This document shows, piece after piece, positions 1 to 8,694 of a stretch of 64,000 nt of DNA (the first letter of the stretch is position 1; each line of letters begins with the position of its first letter). The DNA is from Rothia gullae. GTDB lineage: Bacteria > Actinomycetota > Actinomycetes > Actinomycetales > Micrococcaceae. The translations under genes were made by a program, and so were the position numbers. The stretch covers positions 176,599 through 240,598 of the forward strand of contig NZ_JANCOC010000001.1 of NCBI RefSeq assembly GCF_024294905.1. The letters are read 5' to 3'. Below the pieces are notes generated by a model. That model had not been told where the DNA came from and did not search any database. It was given only the letters and a program-made list of their open reading frames with translations.

Positions 1-216
1 CACCCGGATGAATGCGTGGACTGCGGCGCCTGCGAGCCCGTCTGCCCCGTAGAAGCAATCTACTACGAAGACGACGTCCCCGAAGAGTGGACCGAATACG
101 TCAGCGCCAACGCAGACTTCTTCGATGACCTGGGTTCCCCCGGCGGCGCAGCAAAGCTCGGCCCCACCGGCAAGGACGTGCCCTTCATCGCGGCACTGCC
201 CCCTCGTGGTGAGTAG
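1..216 (+). CDS. fdxA: Ferredoxin (7Fe/4Fe-4S type), 3' part only
   Basis: The reading frame is open from base 1, so the gene starts before the window. It runs [16 protein letters not shown], the CxxCxxCxxxCP ligand set of a [4Fe-4S] cluster, followed by the acidic tail ([16 protein letters not shown]) typical of the roughly 106-residue actinobacterial ferredoxins FdxA/FdxC. These carry electrons between soluble redox enzymes. An apparent GTG start at base 16 is internal to the cluster motif and should not be used. The gene lies upstream of dapC, a neighbour pairing known from other actinobacteria. The N-terminal half, with the 3Fe-4S ligands, is not visible. Confidence 0.9.
   Translation, partial: HPDECVDCGACEPVCPVEAIYYEDDVPEEWTEYVSANADFFDDLGSPGGAAKLGPTGKDVPFIAALPPRGE
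5..42 (+). other. [4Fe-4S] ligand motif of the partial ferredoxin
   Basis: Codons in frame from base 1 spell [13 protein letters not shown]; the four cysteines are the cluster ligands. This supports reading frame 1 and rejects a start at base 16. Confidence 0.85.
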
Positions 217-276
217 TAGCCTGCGGCGAATAATAGCTACAACCCCATAGACTGACCGCACCCGCTAATGGGTGCC

Positions 277-338
277 AAGAGCCTCCATCACAGAACCCGG
301 TGCCCACGCACCGTCTAGGCGCTGGAATGGAGGCTCTT
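277..338. terminator. Long hairpin between fdxA and dapC
   Basis: Perfect 12-base arms AAGAGCCTCCAT (277-288) and ATGGAGGCTCTT (327-338) enclose a 38-base loop. The loop itself holds a second hairpin, CGGTGC/GCACCG (298-313). There is no run of T after it, so intrinsic termination is only one reading; a folded leader ahead of dapC is another. Confidence 0.5.
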
Positions 339-410
339 GCTATAGGCACGCCAGCGTGCGGGCGCTAGACTAAAATGACGAAAACTATTCCCAAGCAACC
401 AGGTGACACA

Positions 411-1550
411 ATGACTTACGGCCTGAACCTGCCCGAATACCCCTGGGAGGCGCTCGCCCCCTACCGCGCAACCGCGGCCGCCCACCCGGACGGTCCGGTG
501 GACCTGTCCATCGGCACCCCAGTCGACCCGACCCCGCAGAACATTCGTGAGGCGCTGGCGGCCGCCTCCGACGCACCCGGCTACCCGACCACCCATGGCA
601 CCCCCGCCCTGCGTGAGGCTATTGCCGAGTGGTTTGCGCGCCGCCGCGGTGTGACCGGTCTGAGCCCGGAGGCGATTATGCCCACGGTCGGTTCGAAGGA
701 ACTCGTGGCGTGGTTGCCGTTCCTGCTGGGTCTGGGCCCGGGCGATGTGGTCGTGTACCCGCGCGTTGCGTACCCCACCTACGATATGGGTGCCCGCTTT
801 GCCCGCGCCGAGTCCGTACCCGCCGACAGCCTCGATGAGCTGGACGCTGACACCCGCAGCCGTGTGAAGCTGATTTGGGTGAACTCTCCGGCGAACCCGA
901 ACGGTGTGGTGCGTACCGTGGAGCAGCTGCGTGAGATTGTGGTGCAGGCGCGTGAAATCGGTGCCGTGGTGGCGTCCGATGAGTGCTACGCGGAGCTCGG
1001 TTGGGGTGCCTGGGATGAGGCGCGCGGCGGTCAGCCGGTGCCGTCCATCCTGGATCATCGAGTGTGTGATGGTGACTTCACCGGCTTGTTTGCCGTGTAC
1101 TCGCTGTCGAAGCAGTCGAACCTTGCCGGTTACCGTGCCGCGTTCATTGCCGGTGCCCCCGAGCTGATGCCGAACCTGATTAATAGCCGCAAGCACGCCG
1201 GCATGATTGTGCCCGCCCCCGTGCAGACTGCCATGATGGTGGCGCTGGCTGATGAGGCGCACGTGGCGGCGCAGAAGGATCTGTACCGTGCCCGCCGCGA
1301 GGTACTGGAGGAGGCGATTGCCGCCGCCGGTGGCCGCATTGAGAATTCTGAGGCTGGCCTGTACCTGTGGACCACCTTCGGTGAGTCCACTTGGGATTCG
1401 ATTGGTCGCCTGGCGGAGCTGGGTATTATTGCTGGTCCCGGCGTGTTCTACGGCGAGGACGGCGAAGGCTACGTGCGCATCGCTCTGACAGCTTCTGATG
1501 AGGCGGTGGCGAAGGCTGCTGAGCGTCTGAAGGCATCTGCATTTAAGTAG
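411..1550 (+). CDS. dapC: Succinyldiaminopimelate transaminase DapC
   Basis: PLP-dependent fold-type I aminotransferase (379 aa) that makes N-succinyl-L,L-diaminopimelate from the keto precursor in lysine and peptidoglycan synthesis. The sequence starts MTYGLNLPEYPWEALAPY, contains the substrate/cofactor motifs VNSPANPNG and SDECYAELGW, and has the PLP lysine region YSLSKQSNLAGYRAAF. I chose the ATG at 411 because AGGTGA lies at a proper distance upstream and homologues begin here. An in-frame ATG at 375 lacks a ribosome site and sits just 3 bases after a TAGACT (366-371) that could be the -10 box. It shares the pathway with dapD and dapE a few kilobases away. Confidence 0.9.
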   Translation: MTYGLNLPEYPWEALAPYRATAAAHPDGPVDLSIGTPVDPTPQNIREALAAASDAPGYPTTHGTPALREAIAEWFARRRGVTGLSPEAIMPTVGSKELVAWLPFLLGLGPGDVVVYPRVAYPTYDMGARFARAESVPADSLDELDADTRSRVKLIWVNSPANPNGVVRTVEQLREIVVQAREIGAVVASDECYAELGWGAWDEARGGQPVPSILDHRVCDGDFTGLFAVYSLSKQSNLAGYRAAFIAGAPELMPNLINSRKHAGMIVPAPVQTAMMVALADEAHVAAQKDLYRARREVLEEAIAAAGGRIENSEAGLYLWTTFGESTWDSIGRLAELGIIAGPGVFYGEDGEGYVRIALTASDEAVAKAAERLKASAFK

Positions 1551-1581
1551 TCCCGACAGGTCTAACTAGCCCCTATAGCAG

Positions 1582-1622
1582 AAAGCCCCCGCACCCTCCC
1601 GAAAGGGGAGTGCGGGGGCTTT
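1582..1622 (+). terminator. Intrinsic terminator of dapC
   Basis: AAAGCCCCCGCA pairs with TGCGGGGGCTTT, extended by CTCCC/GGGAG around a GAAA loop, 32 bases after the dapC stop. The A-rich and T-rich ends let it work on both strands, so it may also stop galE read-through. Confidence 0.9.
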
Positions 1623-1660
1623 GCCGTATCCGCTGATCATCGTTGGCCGGAGTACCCGGA

Positions 1661-1684
1661 CGATAGGTGAGATAACACCTATCG
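1661..1684. other. Small hairpin downstream of galE
   Basis: CGATAGGTG (1661-1669) and CACCTATCG (1676-1684) form a 9-base perfect stem with a 6-base loop. It lies between the dapC terminator and the galE stop codon. No T tract follows on either strand, so it is only a possible 3' end stabiliser. Confidence 0.35.
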
Positions 1685-1722
1685 GGCACTCTTCAACACT
1701 CCTCACACGGGGCTAAAACAGC

Positions 1723-2736
1723 TTAGGCTTCGTAACCGTTGGGGTTGTTCTTCTGCCAGTTCCAGTGGTCGCGAACCATGGTCTTAATGTCGCGGCTAGC
1801 GCTCCAACCCAGATCCGCCAGAGCAGAGGAAGGATCAGCGTAAGAGACCGCAACGTCACCGGGGCGACGATCCACAATCTTGTACGGCAGCTCCTTACCA
1901 CACGCCTCCTCGAACGCGTGCAGAACCTGCAGAACCGAGTAGCCGTTACCGGTACCCAGGTTCCAGGTGTGCAAGCCGCCGTGCTCAGCAATGTAGTTCA
2001 GCGCCTTCAGGTGACCGTCAGCCAGGTCAACCACGTGGATGTAGTCGCGCACGCCGGTACCGTCAACGGTCGGGTAGTCGTTACCGAAGACGTTCAGGTG
2101 CTCGCGGCGACCCACAGCAACCTGCGCGATGAAGGGCACTAGGTTGTTCGGGATGCCCGCCGGGTCCTCACCGATACGGCCGGACTCGTGTGCACCAACG
2201 GGGTTGAAGTAACGCAGCAGAGCAATGTTCCACTTGGAGTCGGAAGCAGCCAGATCAACCAGCATGTCCTCAATGTGCTCCTTGGTGCGGCCGTAGCAGG
2301 ACTGCGCATCCATGTTCATCTTCTCGATCAGAGGCATGGACTCGGGCTCACCGTACACGGTAGCGGAGGAGGAGAACACGATGGAGTGGCAGTCAGCCTC
2401 GTCCATTGCGTACAGCAGGTTCAGGGTGCCAGCCACGTTAGTCTGGTAGTACCACAGCGGCTTCTCAGCGGACTCGCCCACAGCCTTCAGGCCCGCAAAG
2501 TGAATCACAGCGTCGGGGTGAACCTGCTTGAAGAGAGCCTTCATACCTTCGAGGTCGAGCAGATCAACCTTGTGGAACTCGGGGGCGCGGCCAGCGAGTT
2601 CAGCGACGCGCTTGAGGGACTCCTCGGAAGAGTTCGCGAGGTTATCCATGACGACGACGTCGTGGCCTGCCTTGAGCAGTTCAAGTACAGTATGGGAGCC
2701 GATGTAGCCGGCGCCGCCGGTAACGAGTACCTTCAT
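1723..2736 (-). CDS. galE: UDP-glucose 4-epimerase GalE
   Basis: NAD-dependent SDR-family epimerase (337 aa) that interconverts UDP-glucose and UDP-galactose for galactose use and surface glycans. It has the Rossmann glycine motif VTGGAGYIGSH at residues 5-15, the SSSATVYG segment, the catalytic YxxxK (YGRTKEH) and the GalE-type LRYFNPVGAHESG stretch. The start is the ATG at 2736, preceded by GAAAGGA; a longer open frame reaching 2826 adds 30 residues with no family match. Length is typical for bacterial GalE (330-340). It converges on dapC. TCCGGA palindromes lie in the leader (2759-2782). Confidence 0.95.
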   Translation of the reverse strand: MKVLVTGGAGYIGSHTVLELLKAGHDVVVMDNLANSSEESLKRVAELAGRAPEFHKVDLLDLEGMKALFKQVHPDAVIHFAGLKAVGESAEKPLWYYQTNVAGTLNLLYAMDEADCHSIVFSSSATVYGEPESMPLIEKMNMDAQSCYGRTKEHIEDMLVDLAASDSKWNIALLRYFNPVGAHESGRIGEDPAGIPNNLVPFIAQVAVGRREHLNVFGNDYPTVDGTGVRDYIHVVDLADGHLKALNYIAEHGGLHTWNLGTGNGYSVLQVLHAFEEACGKELPYKIVDRRPGDVAVSYADPSSALADLGWSASRDIKTMVRDHWNWQKNNPNGYEA

Positions 2737-2961
2737 GATGTCCTTTCGGGCTTTATATATCCGGAAAAAGTGCTCCGGATGGGGGACAAAAGCTGTTGAG
2801 CTGTATCTAATGGTACAGCCGTGCACGGGGTGTAAGTACCTTCGGAGACTGTGCGCTTGTGCACTCTGGCGTGAGCACGTGGGAGGCGTTATTTAGGTGT
2901 CTCGCCACTCGCCTTCGCCCAGCGCCTGAATCCGCCTCTCAGCTGATTTCTGAGCCGACCT

Positions 2962-3846
2962 CTAATCCCACCGGAAATACCACTGGCGGCTCTGGTGAAT
3001 AAACTCCGTCAGCTGCTCAAAATCCTCAAACACCTGGAACGGAAGATCAGAACAAAATGCGAACTGCTCGACCGCCAGATTCTTCGCCTCCAGCGGGTCG
3101 GTGACGGGGCGCTCGACCAGAAATTCTAGACAATCAGCATTGTCAAGAGCCGCCGGGATAGCGCCGTACTTTTCACGCCAATAGTGGGTGAACGCCAGCT
3201 GCGTTTCGGCGTTCGGGCAGTCATTCCAGCCGCCAAAGGGCAGGTGCGCGGGAATATCGGCGGGGTCATCGGTCGGAATCTGCAGCAGGAGCATCTCGCC
3301 TTGATCCTCCTCATCCACAAGCTCGTAGCAGAGCAGAGCGGAAAGAGTCGGGGCGTCATCTTCGGGTTCCTCATCGGGCAGAAAATCGGAGCTCATAAAC
3401 TCGTCGACAAGCTCGTTGAGGTTGAAGTCATCCGGGTCGTCCTCGCTAGTATCTTCGCCATCGTCCATAACCCGGCGCAACTGCTGAGCAATGGCGGCGC
3501 TACCGTACTCTTCGGCGGAGGCGCCACCTCGGGCGGTACGGTAACGCTGCAGGACGGCACGAGTGTAGGCGCTCACCTGCTCGGGGGTTAGAGTCTCAAC
3601 ATCGTCAATGATGTCGTGCTCAAGGGACACCGCAATGACCATGCTTTCAAGCACCATATCGTTCAGGTTCAGGAAGAAGGGGACGAACCCCTCCGCGCGC
3701 CCCAGCTTAGCCAGCTCATCGTAACGAGCCATGGCATCAGCGGCAGGAGCGCCCATTGGAATACGCTCGTGCGGGTAGGGGAAGAGGCGCGTAAAGTGCC
3801 GGTAGGTTTCGCTCATCGTCGACTCTGACTTAGTTGATTCGGACAT
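2962..3846 (-). CDS. DUF4253 domain protein
   Basis: Soluble 294-residue protein of unknown function. The C-terminal third matches what I know of DUF4253: a GGWNDCP motif, then a long helix region (FTHYWREKYGAIPAAL), VERPVTDPLEAKNLAVEQFAFC and an aromatic end WYFRWD. The central part (residues 125-175) is a highly acidic linker. There is no signal peptide or membrane span. The start at 3846 has a weak AGAGAGA site; a second ATG 10 codons on (MSETYRHF) is possible. It stands alone between galE and dapD. No reaction is known for the family. Confidence 0.75.
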   Translation of the reverse strand: MSESTKSESTMSETYRHFTRLFPYPHERIPMGAPAADAMARYDELAKLGRAEGFVPFFLNLNDMVLESMVIAVSLEHDIIDDVETLTPEQVSAYTRAVLQRYRTARGGASAEEYGSAAIAQQLRRVMDDGEDTSEDDPDDFNLNELVDEFMSSDFLPDEEPEDDAPTLSALLCYELVDEEDQGEMLLLQIPTDDPADIPAHLPFGGWNDCPNAETQLAFTHYWREKYGAIPAALDNADCLEFLVERPVTDPLEAKNLAVEQFAFCSDLPFQVFEDFEQLTEFIHQSRQWYFRWD

Positions 3847-4015
3847 CTGAATTTCTCTCTGAACTGTACAGGTGGTCAGTCATGGCGGGTGCGCTATACC
3901 CGGTACTACCAGCATAGCGAAAGCCCAAACCGCCCGCCCTGAAAACGGTCATCGTAGTCGCCGCGGATGCGCGTCCAGCCTTGTGAGAGCGGCGAAGAGA
4001 GAACACAGGACACAG

Positions 4016-4050
4016 AAAAGGGGCCGGGATGCTTTACGTATCCCGACCCC
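4016..4050 (-). terminator. Intrinsic terminator of dapD
   Basis: Read on the minus strand: GGGGTCGGGAT, a 9-base loop, ATCCCGGCCCC, then TTTTCTG. The stem has one mismatch. It lies about 120 bases after the dapD stop, beyond the 16-base tandem repeats. Confidence 0.8.
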
Positions 4051-4114
4051 TAAAGCCGATCCCTAAAGTTCGCGGGCCGACCCCCAACGTTCGCAAGGGC
4101 AACCAGCGCTACCC

Positions 4115-4178
4115 CAGGTACAGACTAGTTCAGGTACAGACTAGTTCAGGTACAGACTAGTTCAGGTACAAACTAGTT
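4115..4178. repeat. 16-base tandem repeat (x4) over the dapD stop codon
   Basis: Four copies of CAGGTACAGACTAGTT start at 4115, 4131, 4147 and 4163; the last has one change (AAACTAG). On the minus strand each unit reads CTGAACTAG..., that is, the last codons and stop of dapD (Leu-Asn-stop). The repeat therefore re-creates the gene end three more times downstream. The 16-base period shifts frame each time, so it lies outside the protein. Confidence 0.95.
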
Positions 4179-5129
4179 CAGATGCAGTGCCTCGTTCAGC
4201 TCCACGGTGTTCTTCGCACGCGGCAGAACCTCAATCGCGCCGCTGATCGAATTGCGGCGGAACAGCAGGTTCGACACGCCGGACAGCTCCGCAGCCTTCA
4301 CCACGCGCGCCTCCTGACCGGGCAACAGAACGCTCACGCGCGAACCGGCGGTCACGTACAGGCCAGCCTCAACCACGCAGTCATCACCCAGGGCAATACC
4401 GATACCGGACTCCGCGCCCAGCAGAGAACGCTCACCAATAGACACGCGCTGAGTGCCGCCGCCGGAAAGAGTACCCATTGTGGAGGCGCCGCCGCCCACA
4501 TCCGAGCCGTCGCCCACCACAACGCCCTGAGAAATACGGCCCTCAACCATGGAAGTGCCCAGGGTACCGGCGTTGAAGTTCACGAAGCCCTCATGCATCA
4601 CGGTCGTGCCAGACGCCAGGTGCGCACCCAGGCGCAGACGGTCACCGTCACCAATGCGCACGCCGGCGGGAACTACGTAATCCACCAAGCGCGGGAACTT
4701 ATCAATGTGGCTCACGCTCAGGTGGCCCAGCTTGCGCAGACCAATCGCCAGCTTCTGGAACTCGGCGGCAAGCACCGGGCCGTGGTTGGTCCACGCAACA
4801 TTCGCCAGGGTACCGAACAGACCGTCCAGGTTCAGCTCGTTGGGGCGAACCAGAGTGTGGGAGAGCAGGTGCAGACGCAGGTACGCGTCGACCGCGTCTT
4901 CGGGTGCCTCATCCAGGTTGATGGATGCGGTACGCACCTCGGTGCGGGCGTTGCGCGCAGGGTGCTCAGCGACCAGGTCCTCCAGCTCGTCCGCGATGGA
5001 CAGGTCGGGGGTCTGGGTGAGGGAGGGGGCGGGGAACCATGCATCCAGGACGGTGCCGGCGTGCTCGCCAGAGACAACAACATTGACCAGTGCAACACCG
5101 GAGGCGTAACGGGGAGTGTTTTCAGACAT
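4173..5129 (-). CDS. dapD: Tetrahydrodipicolinate N-succinyltransferase DapD
   Basis: Left-handed beta-helix acyltransferase (318 aa) that adds succinyl from succinyl-CoA to tetrahydrodipicolinate, the step before DapC. The hexapeptide-repeat region runs from about residue 150 to 260 ([20 protein letters not shown], then [39 protein letters not shown]), the actinobacterial DapD type. I chose ATG 5129, not the ATG at 5138, because a perfect TATAAT ends 7 bases before 5129 and overlaps the upstream ATG; the mRNA would start at the initiation codon. It diverges from dapE with a 110-base gap, and tandem copies of its 3' end follow it. Confidence 0.92.
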   Translation of the reverse strand: MSENTPRYASGVALVNVVVSGEHAGTVLDAWFPAPSLTQTPDLSIADELEDLVAEHPARNARTEVRTASINLDEAPEDAVDAYLRLHLLSHTLVRPNELNLDGLFGTLANVAWTNHGPVLAAEFQKLAIGLRKLGHLSVSHIDKFPRLVDYVVPAGVRIGDGDRLRLGAHLASGTTVMHEGFVNFNAGTLGTSMVEGRISQGVVVGDGSDVGGGASTMGTLSGGGTQRVSIGERSLLGAESGIGIALGDDCVVEAGLYVTAGSRVSVLLPGQEARVVKAAELSGVSNLLFRRNSISGAIEVLPRAKNTVELNEALHLN

Positions 5130-5136
5130 GCCTCCC

Positions 5137-5142
5137 ATTATA
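5137..5142 (-). promoter_or_regulatory. -10 box of dapD (leaderless)
   Basis: TATAAT on the minus strand followed by a 7-base spacer and the ATG at 5129. Confidence 0.7.
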
Positions 5143-5227
5143 GTTTTGGGGCTTGGTACACATTCAAGACCGTCTCATATGCTCGATATGGGCGTTGTGG
5201 GCGCGGGCGCGTGTACCGGGGAACCTG

Positions 5228-5233
5228 TAAGGT
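5228..5233 (+). promoter_or_regulatory. -10 box of dapE (leaderless)
   Basis: TAAGGT, then GGAAGG, then ATG at 5240. The GGAAGG could also act as a ribosome site if transcription started further upstream. Confidence 0.5.
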
Positions 5234-5239
5234 GGAAGG

Positions 5240-6418
5240 ATGAGCGTTTCCCCGAATATTTCTGAGCGTCACCCTGTACCGCAGCCGCCCCTGAACTTGG
5301 ACGTGTCCATGCCCGAGCTGACGCGTGCCCTGCTGGATTACGAATCGGTTTCTGGCAACGAACGAACGATTGCCGACGCCGTGCACACGGCGCTGTCGTT
5401 CTGCCCGCACCTGCAGCTAACCCGTGACGGGGACGCCATCATTGCCCGCACCGAATTCCCGCCGCTGCCCGGCGCTGAGGGGGAACGCACCCGCATTATT
5501 CTTGCCGGTCACCTGGATACCGTGCCCCTGCCCACCGTTGAGGGCTCGCTGGGTACCGTGCCGTCCACGGTGCGTGAAGAGGACGGGCCCAGCGTGCTGT
5601 ACGGCCGCGGTGCCACCGATATGAAGGGCGGCGTCGCGGTTCAGTTGAAGCTCGCCGCCGAACTGACCGCGCAGGATACAGACTATAACCTAACCTACAT
5701 CTTCTACGACCATGAAGAGGTCGCCAGCGAACTTTCCGGCCTGGCGCGTCTGATCCGCAATCACGGCGAGCTCATCACCGACGCAGACTTCGGTGTGCTG
5801 CTTGAACCGACCAACGGCACCATTGAAGGCGGCTGCAACGGCACCATGCGTTTCTTCGTGCGCACCCGCGGCCTTGCTGCCCACTCAGGCCGCGCATGGC
5901 GCGGCGAGAACGCGATTCACGCACTGGCACCGGCGTTGGCGGCGCTCGCCTCCTACGAGCCGAAGACCATTGCCGTGGAGGGTCTGGACTACCGCGAGGG
6001 CCTGAACGCGGTGCAGATTTCTGGTGGCGTTGCCGGTAACGTGATTCCTGATGCGGCGGCAATGCACGTGAACTACCGGTTCGCCCCGGACAAGACCCTG
6101 GATGAGGCGGTCGCCCACGTGCGTGAGGTCTTCGCCGGATACGAGCTGGACTTTGTGGATCTTTCCCCGGCAGCACGCCCCGGACTGAACACCCCGCTGG
6201 CGGCTTCCCTGATTGAGGCGGTGGGGCAGGAGCCTCAGCCGAAGTACGGTTGGACGGATGTAGCGCGCCTGAGCGAGATCGGTATTCCCGCGGTGAACTT
6301 TGGTCCCGGTGACGCTCTGCTGGCTCACACCGATAACGAGCACGTGAGCTTTAGTCAGCTGACCCGCTGCCACGCGGATTTGCGTGCCTGGCTGCTCAGC
6401 GACCGTGACGAGGACTAG
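5240..6418 (+). CDS. dapE: Succinyl-diaminopimelate desuccinylase DapE
   Basis: M20-family zinc amidohydrolase (392 aa) that releases L,L-diaminopimelate from its N-succinyl form. Metal-ligand motifs are intact: GHLDTVP near residue 90, GRGATDMKGG near 125, YDHEEV (general base/ligand glutamates) near 156 and a C-terminal HTDNEHV. The substrate-binding dimerisation domain lies between (AAHSGRAWRGENAIHALAP). It completes dapC-dapD-dapE in this window. The ATG at 5240 follows TAAGGT by 6 bases and also has GGAAGG, so the start is secure either way. Confidence 0.93.
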   Translation: MSVSPNISERHPVPQPPLNLDVSMPELTRALLDYESVSGNERTIADAVHTALSFCPHLQLTRDGDAIIARTEFPPLPGAEGERTRIILAGHLDTVPLPTVEGSLGTVPSTVREEDGPSVLYGRGATDMKGGVAVQLKLAAELTAQDTDYNLTYIFYDHEEVASELSGLARLIRNHGELITDADFGVLLEPTNGTIEGGCNGTMRFFVRTRGLAAHSGRAWRGENAIHALAPALAALASYEPKTIAVEGLDYREGLNAVQISGGVAGNVIPDAAAMHVNYRFAPDKTLDEAVAHVREVFAGYELDFVDLSPAARPGLNTPLAASLIEAVGQEPQPKYGWTDVARLSEIGIPAVNFGPGDALLAHTDNEHVSFSQLTRCHADLRAWLLSDRDED

Positions 6419-6466
6419 CCGCGGCGCTGATTCTGCCGGTGCTGGCGCTACTATTGGAATTTAGGC

Positions 6467-6487
6467 GACCGTCAGGGGTTGACGGTC
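6467..6487. other. Hairpin between dapE and the next gene
   Basis: GACCGTCA and TGACGGTC form an 8-base stem. There is no clear T tract, so it could be a weak dapE terminator or part of the promoter of the gene at 6508. Confidence 0.4.
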
Positions 6488-6507
6488 CTGCATGATATGA
6501 GATTGAC

Positions 6508-6906
6508 ATGAACTTTCTTCTGATTCTGCTTGCCCTGCTGATTTCGGGCATTGCGGTGCTCTCCGTTGTGGCGCTCTCCGGTGAGCGTGCCGTGCCCGGT
6601 GCCGCGTTCTTTATCGGCGTGGGCCGTGACGGTCTGGGCACCTTTGACCGTGTGGAGGATTTGAGTACTTCGGTTCGTTTCTTCGGCAATCCCGAGGACG
6701 AAAAGGAGCTTGAACTGGCATCCGGTAACGCTTCAGCTGAAGCACCCGCAGAATCCACTGAGGATGTTGTTGGGCAGAAGCTCGTGCGTCGCGGCGCGGT
6801 TCCGCTGGCTGATGATGGGGAGAGCACTTTGAGTGCGCATGACTTTGGGGAGAAGCGAAAGAACCCGCAGGCTGAGGGTGCGCCTTCGGCGGCTGAGGGG
6901 AGCTAG
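6508..6906 (+). CDS. Small single-pass membrane protein, unrecognised
   Basis: A 132-residue protein with an N-terminal hydrophobic helix (residues 2-24, LLILLALLISGIAVLSVVAL) followed by a hydrophilic, acidic and Ser/Ala-rich tail with no known domain. The middle part (GRDGLGTFDRVEDLSTSVRF) looks like a short folded piece. It ends 5 bases before the next start, so it is probably co-transcribed with the PIG-V-like glycosyltransferase. It could be an accessory subunit of that enzyme or an orphan; nothing in the sequence decides. Confidence 0.6.
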   Translation: MNFLLILLALLISGIAVLSVVALSGERAVPGAAFFIGVGRDGLGTFDRVEDLSTSVRFFGNPEDEKELELASGNASAEAPAESTEDVVGQKLVRRGAVPLADDGESTLSAHDFGEKRKNPQAEGAPSAAEGS

Positions 6907-6911
6907 CGCCG

Positions 6912-8267
6912 GTGAGTGTTCCTTCTCAGCACACTAGTCCTGTTCCGCCTGCCCGCGCTGACTCTGCCACTCGCACCGCCTCCACGAAGGAGCAGGGTGA
7001 GTCTTTTGATGAGCTACTGACCTGGGCGTACACCGCCGCCGGTGAGCGCCTGCACCGGGTGGGGGAGCGTCTGCGTATCCTGCCCGCGTGGCTGTCGGTA
7101 CTGCTGATTTACGGTCTGTCCCGCGTGTGGGGCTTCATCGTGTTTGCCGTCGTTGGCCAGCAGCAGCTGCGCGGCCCGTGGGGTCAGCACCTGGATTATT
7201 TGTCGTTCATTAGCATCTGGGATGCCGGCTGGTATGAGCAGATCGCGGTACAGGGCTACCCGAGTGAGCTGCCGGTGAACGCGGCTGGCGTGGTGCAGCA
7301 GAATCAGTGGGCTTTTTACCCGATTTTCCCGCAGCTTTCCGGTGCTATTAGCCATGCGACGGGCATCGGGTACTACCCGGTGGCGGCGACGGTTGCTCTG
7401 CTTGCTGGTTTCGCGGCGGCGTGGGTGATTTACCTGCTGTTTGAAGCGTCGTTGAAGGCGACCGGTTTCAAGAGCGAGCAGTCGCCTTCTACGCTGTCCA
7501 TGTGGGCTGTGGCGTTGGTGTCGTTCTTGCCGGTGGCGCCGGTGCTTCAGGTTCCGTATGCGGAGTCGCTGAACCTGGTGTTCCTTGCCGGTGCGCTGCT
7601 GTGCCTGGTTCAAGGACGCTACGGCCTGTTGGTTCCTGCGGCGGTTTTGGCGTGCCTGTCCCGCCCGGTGGGTGTGCCCCTGGGCGCGGCTGCCGGCCTG
7701 TGGTGGTTTGTGTGCTGGGTGCGTTCGAGCCGCCAGTCGGGTATGGGCACGGCGTTTGTGCGCCATCTGGGGCAGCTGGTCAGCGCCTTGGTGGTGTGTG
7801 CGTGTGCGCTGGTGTGGCCTGCGATTGCGTGGTGGGCTACGGGCCGTGTGGATGCGTACACCGCCACGGAGACGGCGTGGCGCGGTACCCACTTGGCGCC
7901 GATTCAGCCGTGGCTTTCGCAGGGGTACCTGTATTTTGGGGATGCGGCTCCGGTGCTGTTGACTGTGCTGATTTTGGGTTTTATTGCTCTGTGTTTGAGC
8001 CCTCTGGCGCGTAGGGTTTTGGCGGCTCCGTTGAACCTGTGGTGCCTGAGCTATTTTGCGTATTTGATTCTGTTTTTGAATCCGCAGTCGTCGACGTTCC
8101 GCCTGTTGTTGCCGTTGTTTCCGCTGGTGATTGTGGTGGCGGCGGCGAGCCGTTCGCGGGCGTATCGTTGGGCGTTGCTGGTGGCGGGCGCGTGTGCGCA
8201 GTGGGGCTGGGTTGGCTGGCTGTGGCATTGGAAGCAGCTCCCCGGCGGTGGAGATTATCCGCCGTAA
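6912..8267 (+). CDS. PIG-V-like membrane glycosyltransferase
   Basis: A 451-residue multi-pass membrane protein resembling the PIG-V/GPI mannosyltransferase group of GT-C enzymes. In actinobacteria such enzymes transfer mannose from polyprenyl-phosphate-mannose to cell-envelope acceptors. Seen here: a cytosolic N-terminus of about 60 residues, 9-10 hydrophobic helices, and the first-loop motif SIWDAGWYEQIAVQGYP (D of the WDxxxY motif as likely catalytic acid), followed by WAFYPIFPQL. The start is GTG 6912, with an AGGGGAG site upstream. The last codons and stop lie inside the first copy of a 122-base repeat. The sugar and acceptor are unknown. Confidence 0.75.
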   Translation: MSVPSQHTSPVPPARADSATRTASTKEQGESFDELLTWAYTAAGERLHRVGERLRILPAWLSVLLIYGLSRVWGFIVFAVVGQQQLRGPWGQHLDYLSFISIWDAGWYEQIAVQGYPSELPVNAAGVVQQNQWAFYPIFPQLSGAISHATGIGYYPVAATVALLAGFAAAWVIYLLFEASLKATGFKSEQSPSTLSMWAVALVSFLPVAPVLQVPYAESLNLVFLAGALLCLVQGRYGLLVPAAVLACLSRPVGVPLGAAAGLWWFVCWVRSSRQSGMGTAFVRHLGQLVSALVVCACALVWPAIAWWATGRVDAYTATETAWRGTHLAPIQPWLSQGYLYFGDAAPVLLTVLILGFIALCLSPLARRVLAAPLNLWCLSYFAYLILFLNPQSSTFRLLLPLFPLVIVVAAASRSRAYRWALLVAGACAQWGWVGWLWHWKQLPGGGDYPP

Positions 8268-8562
8268 ACTGAATGTCGTGACTTGAGACCGCCGGGGTGC
8301 TGCCGGCGGTCTTTTGCGTTCGGGAGGCGGGCGTGCCTGCGGTTGGAGCCGCAGCGTTTTAACCCGGTGGTGGAGATTATCCGCCGTAAACTGAATGTCG
8401 TGACTTGAGACCGCCGGGGTGCTGCCGGCGGTCTTTTGCGTTCGGGAGGCGGGCGTGCCTGCGGTTGGAGCCGCAGCGTTTTAACCCGGTGGTGGAGATT
8501 ATCCGCCGTAAACTGAATGTCGTGACTTGAGACCGCCGGTGTGCTGCCGGCGGTCTTTTGCG
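8241..8562 (+). repeat. 122-base tandem repeat (2.6 copies), each with a terminator
   Basis: Copies begin at 8241, 8363 and 8485 (the last truncated at 8562) and are nearly identical; I see one change at the start of copy 1 and one in the hairpin loop of copy 3. Each copy carries the last six codons and TAA of the glycosyltransferase gene plus an intrinsic terminator GACCGCCGG-loop-CCGGCGGTC-TTTTG (8287-8315, 8409-8437, 8531-8559). It fills most of the 427-base gap before tatB. Confidence 0.97.
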
Positions 8563-8681
8563 CTCTTAGCCGTGGGCGCAATGCCCTTCCGCGGTGCTGT
8601 AGCGTACGCCTTCTGCTTGTCCAGAGCTTAAAGACACGTCCAGAAAGCGCCGGGGGTTCGGCGGTGCTGGCTCGGAACTGA

Positions 8682-8687
8682 TAATCT
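8682..8687 (+). promoter_or_regulatory. -10 box of tatB (leaderless)
   Basis: TAATCT, 7-base spacer, then the GTG start at 8695. There is no ribosome-binding site upstream of this GTG. Confidence 0.6.
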
Positions 8688-8694
8688 ATATTCT

